Positions 3,982 to 6,425 of a stretch of 6,425 nt of DNA are shown here, one piece after another; within the stretch, counting starts at the first letter, position 1, and every line of letters starts with the position of its first letter. Source of the stretch: Parvularcula sp963922235 (GTDB lineage Bacteria; Pseudomonadota; Alphaproteobacteria; Caulobacterales; Parvularculaceae). The stretch lies in assembly GCA_963922235.1 (NCBI GenBank), contig CAWUIJ010000144.1, forward strand, positions 1 to 6,425, given 5' to 3'. Position numbers and translations under genes: made by a program. The notes under the pieces are model-generated. The model saw nothing but the letters and a program-made list of their open reading frames with translations. It did no database searches and was not told the origin of the DNA.

Positions 3982-6425
3982 ATGTGGGTTCTTATGCGTT
4001 TGGGTCATTGGGCCGCTTTGGCGGCATGGGCAGGAAGTTCTTTGGGGATCGCGGTCAGCCAACCGCTGACGGATGCGGACTATGATCCGGATATTCCCAC
4101 CCTGATGGACGTGCTCGGACATGATCACGGTTCTGAGATCACTGCACCGTCGGAAGCCATTGCGTATCTCGAGGCTCTTGAGGCGGCTGCTCCCGAACGG
4201 ATTAAGATCTTCGAATACGCTCGAAGCCTTGAAGGGCGGCCCCTCGTTTATGCCGTGATCGCTGCGCCAGATATCATGGAGCAAATCGGCGATATCAAAG
4301 CCGATCTTGCAGCGCTCGCGACGGGTGAGCTTTCCGAAGCTGAGCGCGCTTCGATCATGAGTGAGACACCTGCCGTTACCTGGCTTGCCTACAGCGTGCA
4401 TGGGGATGAAATCTCCGGGACCGACGCGGGGCTTGGCATCGCCTACCATCTCTTAGCGGCGGAGAACGACCCGCGCGTCCAAGCGATCCGTGAGGAAACG
4501 ATCGTTATCGTTGATCCGATGCAGAACCCTGACGGCCGTGCGCGCTTTGTCCATTCCTTCGAGGCCTCAAGAGGGATCGAACCGCAAGGCGACCCAGCCT
4601 CCGCTGAACGTGACCAGCCTTGGCCCGGTGGGCGCTACAACCATTCTCTCTTCGATCTGAATCGCGACTGGTTCACTCTTTCGCAGCCGGAGACACGGGG
4701 GAAAGTTTCTGGTGTTCTCGAGTGGAACCCAGTTGTCTTCGTCGATATCCATGAGATGGGGACCAACAGCACCTATTATTTCCCGCCAGCCGCGCGTCCT
4801 TTTAATCCGTATATCGGTGAAGGATCGCGAGAGGGACAGGAGATCATTGGACGGATGATTGCATCGGCGTTTGATGATGCAGGTGTGCCGTATTTCATCC
4901 GCGAGGTCTTTGACCAACTCTATCCAGGTTACGGCGACACCTGGCCTGCGTTTGGCGGTGCCACTGCCATGACGTTCGAACAATCCTCCGCCCGCGGCCT
5001 AGTGGGGGACCGGGCTGATGGAACGCAGCTGACCTATCGCGAGACCGTGGCGAACCAGTTCCTGTCATCCCTCACAACAGCCCATGCGGTTGCTGAGAAC
5101 AAAGACCGCTTCCTGAAGGTTCTTGCGGACACGCGAGCCTCAGCCATCTCGCGGGGGCGCAGCAGCCCTTCTCGGTTCACAGTGATTGATCTTGCGGAGC
5201 GCCGCGGACAGGCAGAGGCCCTGGGTCGCCGACTTGCCTCGCAAGGGATCGACGTTTTGTACCGTGAGGAGGGAGGGGTCTTTTGCCGGAAAGATCACCC
5301 TGAGGGTGCACTGATTATCGATCGCGCCCAGCCTCAAGGTGACCTGATCGCCACGCTTCTTGAGCCCGATACACCGATGGCGAAAGACTTCGTGGATGAG
5401 CAAGAGGATCGGCGTGCGCGAGGGCTTGGGGTCGAGCTTTACGACATCACCGCCTGGTCCGTCCCGCTCATGGATGGCGTCTCGACTGTGTCCTGCAACA
5501 GGGTGAACCTTGAGGGGACTGTGGCCCTCGACCCTGACGCGTCGCCAATAGCCCTCCTCGCAGAGGAGTCTGCATTTGGTTATGCGGTGCCTTGGGACGA
5601 TAAGGTCCAAGCAGAGCTCGTGATCGCAGCGCTGAAAGCTGGCCTTGTTGGTAAGACGACGAATGAAATCTTCACCCAAGATGGCCGAAACTTCCCGCGC
5701 GGCACTGTCGTTTTCACCAATGCCCTGAACACTGATGAATTGGGCGAGCAACTCAACGTGCTCGCCGCTGATGTGGGTGCAGAAGTCGTTGCTATGCCCG
5801 AAAGCTGGACCGAAGAGGGCCCAACCTTCGGATCGTCAAGCTTCTCACGGCTGGAGATGCCAAAGGTCGCCATGGCGTGGGGTGAGGGCACATCACCGCT
5901 CTCGGCCGGTGCATTTCGTCATGTCGTGGAGAAAGAGCTTGGCCTGCCAGTGACACCGATCCGTGTGCGCAGCATGGCTTGGGCTGATCTCACCCAATAT
6001 GATGTTCTGGTGGTGCCGCAGATCAGGGGTAGCTTCGCAGACGTCCTCGGTGGAGTCGGTACGCGCAATGTTCAGGCTTTTGCAGAGCAAGGCGGCGTCG
6101 TGATTGGGCTGGGCAATGCCGTTTCGGTCCTCGCATCGGAGGATGTGGGCATGCTGCCGCTCACCCGAGAGAACGCTGTTCCCACAGGTGACAGTGAGAG
6201 CTCTGATGAGGAAGGCCCTATTCCGGGTACGGTGCTCGAGTCGCGTGAGGACTACGCCGATGCGATCGCGAACCCAAATGCGCGTCCGGACTATGTCCCT
6301 GGCGTTCTCGTTCGGGCTGATGCCAACGAAGATCACTTCATGAGCTCAGGCTACACAGAGGCCGTATCGCCCTTCGTTGGCAACACCATCTATACACCGC
6401 TGCGGGATGGTGAGGGCGTGAATGT
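3982..6425 (+). CDS. Secreted M14-type zinc metallocarboxypeptidase, 3' end cut by the window
   Basis: The frame stays open for 814 complete codons and runs off the window, so the C-terminus is missing. The N-terminus (MWVLMRLGHWAALAAWAGSSLGIAVSQ) is a signal peptide with probable cleavage near residue 26, so the enzyme should act in the periplasm or outside the cell. The M14 zinc site is complete: HGDE (His140, Glu143) and the third ligand His257 in DIHEMG. NPDGR (182-186) and LNRDW (Asn227, Arg228) match the substrate-carboxylate region, YGD (317-319) is a candidate for the catalytic Tyr region, and TFEQ gives the general base Glu333. After about residue 390 come a long middle region and a glutamine-amidotransferase-like fold: YDVLVVPQ (673-680) and FAEQGGVVIGLGNAV (700-714). 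An acidic linker (735-743) follows. An in-frame TAG at 3961 makes ATG 3982 the first ATG; ATG 3994 is an alternative. Substrate is unknown, presumably peptide C-termini. Confidence 0.92.
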   Translation, partial: MWVLMRLGHWAALAAWAGSSLGIAVSQPLTDADYDPDIPTLMDVLGHDHGSEITAPSEAIAYLEALEAAAPERIKIFEYARSLEGRPLVYAVIAAPDIMEQIGDIKADLAALATGELSEAERASIMSETPAVTWLAYSVHGDEISGTDAGLGIAYHLLAAENDPRVQAIREETIVIVDPMQNPDGRARFVHSFEASRGIEPQGDPASAERDQPWPGGRYNHSLFDLNRDWFTLSQPETRGKVSGVLEWNPVVFVDIHEMGTNSTYYFPPAARPFNPYIGEGSREGQEIIGRMIASAFDDAGVPYFIREVFDQLYPGYGDTWPAFGGATAMTFEQSSARGLVGDRADGTQLTYRETVANQFLSSLTTAHAVAENKDRFLKVLADTRASAISRGRSSPSRFTVIDLAERRGQAEALGRRLASQGIDVLYREEGGVFCRKDHPEGALIIDRAQPQGDLIATLLEPDTPMAKDFVDEQEDRRARGLGVELYDITAWSVPLMDGVSTVSCNRVNLEGTVALDPDASPIALLAEESAFGYAVPWDDKVQAELVIAALKAGLVGKTTNEIFTQDGRNFPRGTVVFTNALNTDELGEQLNVLAADVGAEVVAMPESWTEEGPTFGSSSFSRLEMPKVAMAWGEGTSPLSAGAFRHVVEKELGLPVTPIRVRSMAWADLTQYDVLVVPQIRGSFADVLGGVGTRNVQAFAEQGGVVIGLGNAVSVLASEDVGMLPLTRENAVPTGDSESSDEEGPIPGTVLESREDYADAIANPNARPDYVPGVLVRADANEDHFMSSGYTEAVSPFVGNTIYTPLRDGEGVN

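Noticed and set aside
3841..4449. 202-codon minus-strand open frame spanning the divergent promoter region
   Set aside because: It overlaps the starts of both the MFS and M14 genes and has no protein-like motifs; both real genes explain this DNA better.
4567..6336. Several minus-strand open frames (4567-4983, 5140-5751, 5893-6336) opposite the peptidase gene
   Set aside because: They are antisense to a continuous M14 coding frame with all family motifs, show no recognisable motifs themselves and have no ribosome binding context.

Overview
The window looks like ordinary chromosomal DNA of an alphaproteobacterium. The evidence is moderately high GC, a CoaD whose signature motifs drift in a way I associate with this class, a coaD gene followed directly by cyclophilin-type peptidyl-prolyl isomerases (from memory, a familiar order in Caulobacter-like and Rhodobacter-like genomes), and a small S4-domain RNA-binding protein of the Hsp15 type. 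A marine Hyphomonadaceae- or Rhodobacterales-like lineage would fit, but the rank below class is inference.

Layout. On the plus strand, coaD (3-506) is followed by two tandem cyclophilins. The first (565-1458) carries a signal peptide and is predicted to be periplasmic. The second (1455-1895) lacks one and should be cytosolic. They overlap by 4 nt at ATGA. The second cyclophilin converges on a minus-strand group, and the two stop codons share 4 bases inside the loop of an 8-bp stem (1884-1903). The minus-strand group reads, in transcription order, an MFS transporter (3895-2696), an S4-domain protein with a TTG start (2642-2325) and a TerB-like protein (2335-1892). The last two overlap by 11 nt. 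Divergent from the transporter, across 86 bp containing a long imperfect palindrome centred on 3961, is a large secreted M14-type zinc carboxypeptidase (3982 to the window end, 3' end missing).

How the parts work together. coaD makes dephospho-CoA; the two cyclophilins probably serve protein folding in two compartments. The S4 and TerB-like proteins look translationally coupled, and their joint role is unknown. The exported metallopeptidase and divergent transporter could form a peptide-degradation and uptake pair under one operator; this rests only on the layout.

There is no mobile element, CRISPR array, tRNA, rRNA or long non-coding stretch. All gaps between genes are under 90 bp. I see no convincing new biological system. 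The best leads are the shared-stop stem-loop, the palindrome between the divergent genes, the large insertion in the exported cyclophilin, and the S4/TerB-like pair.
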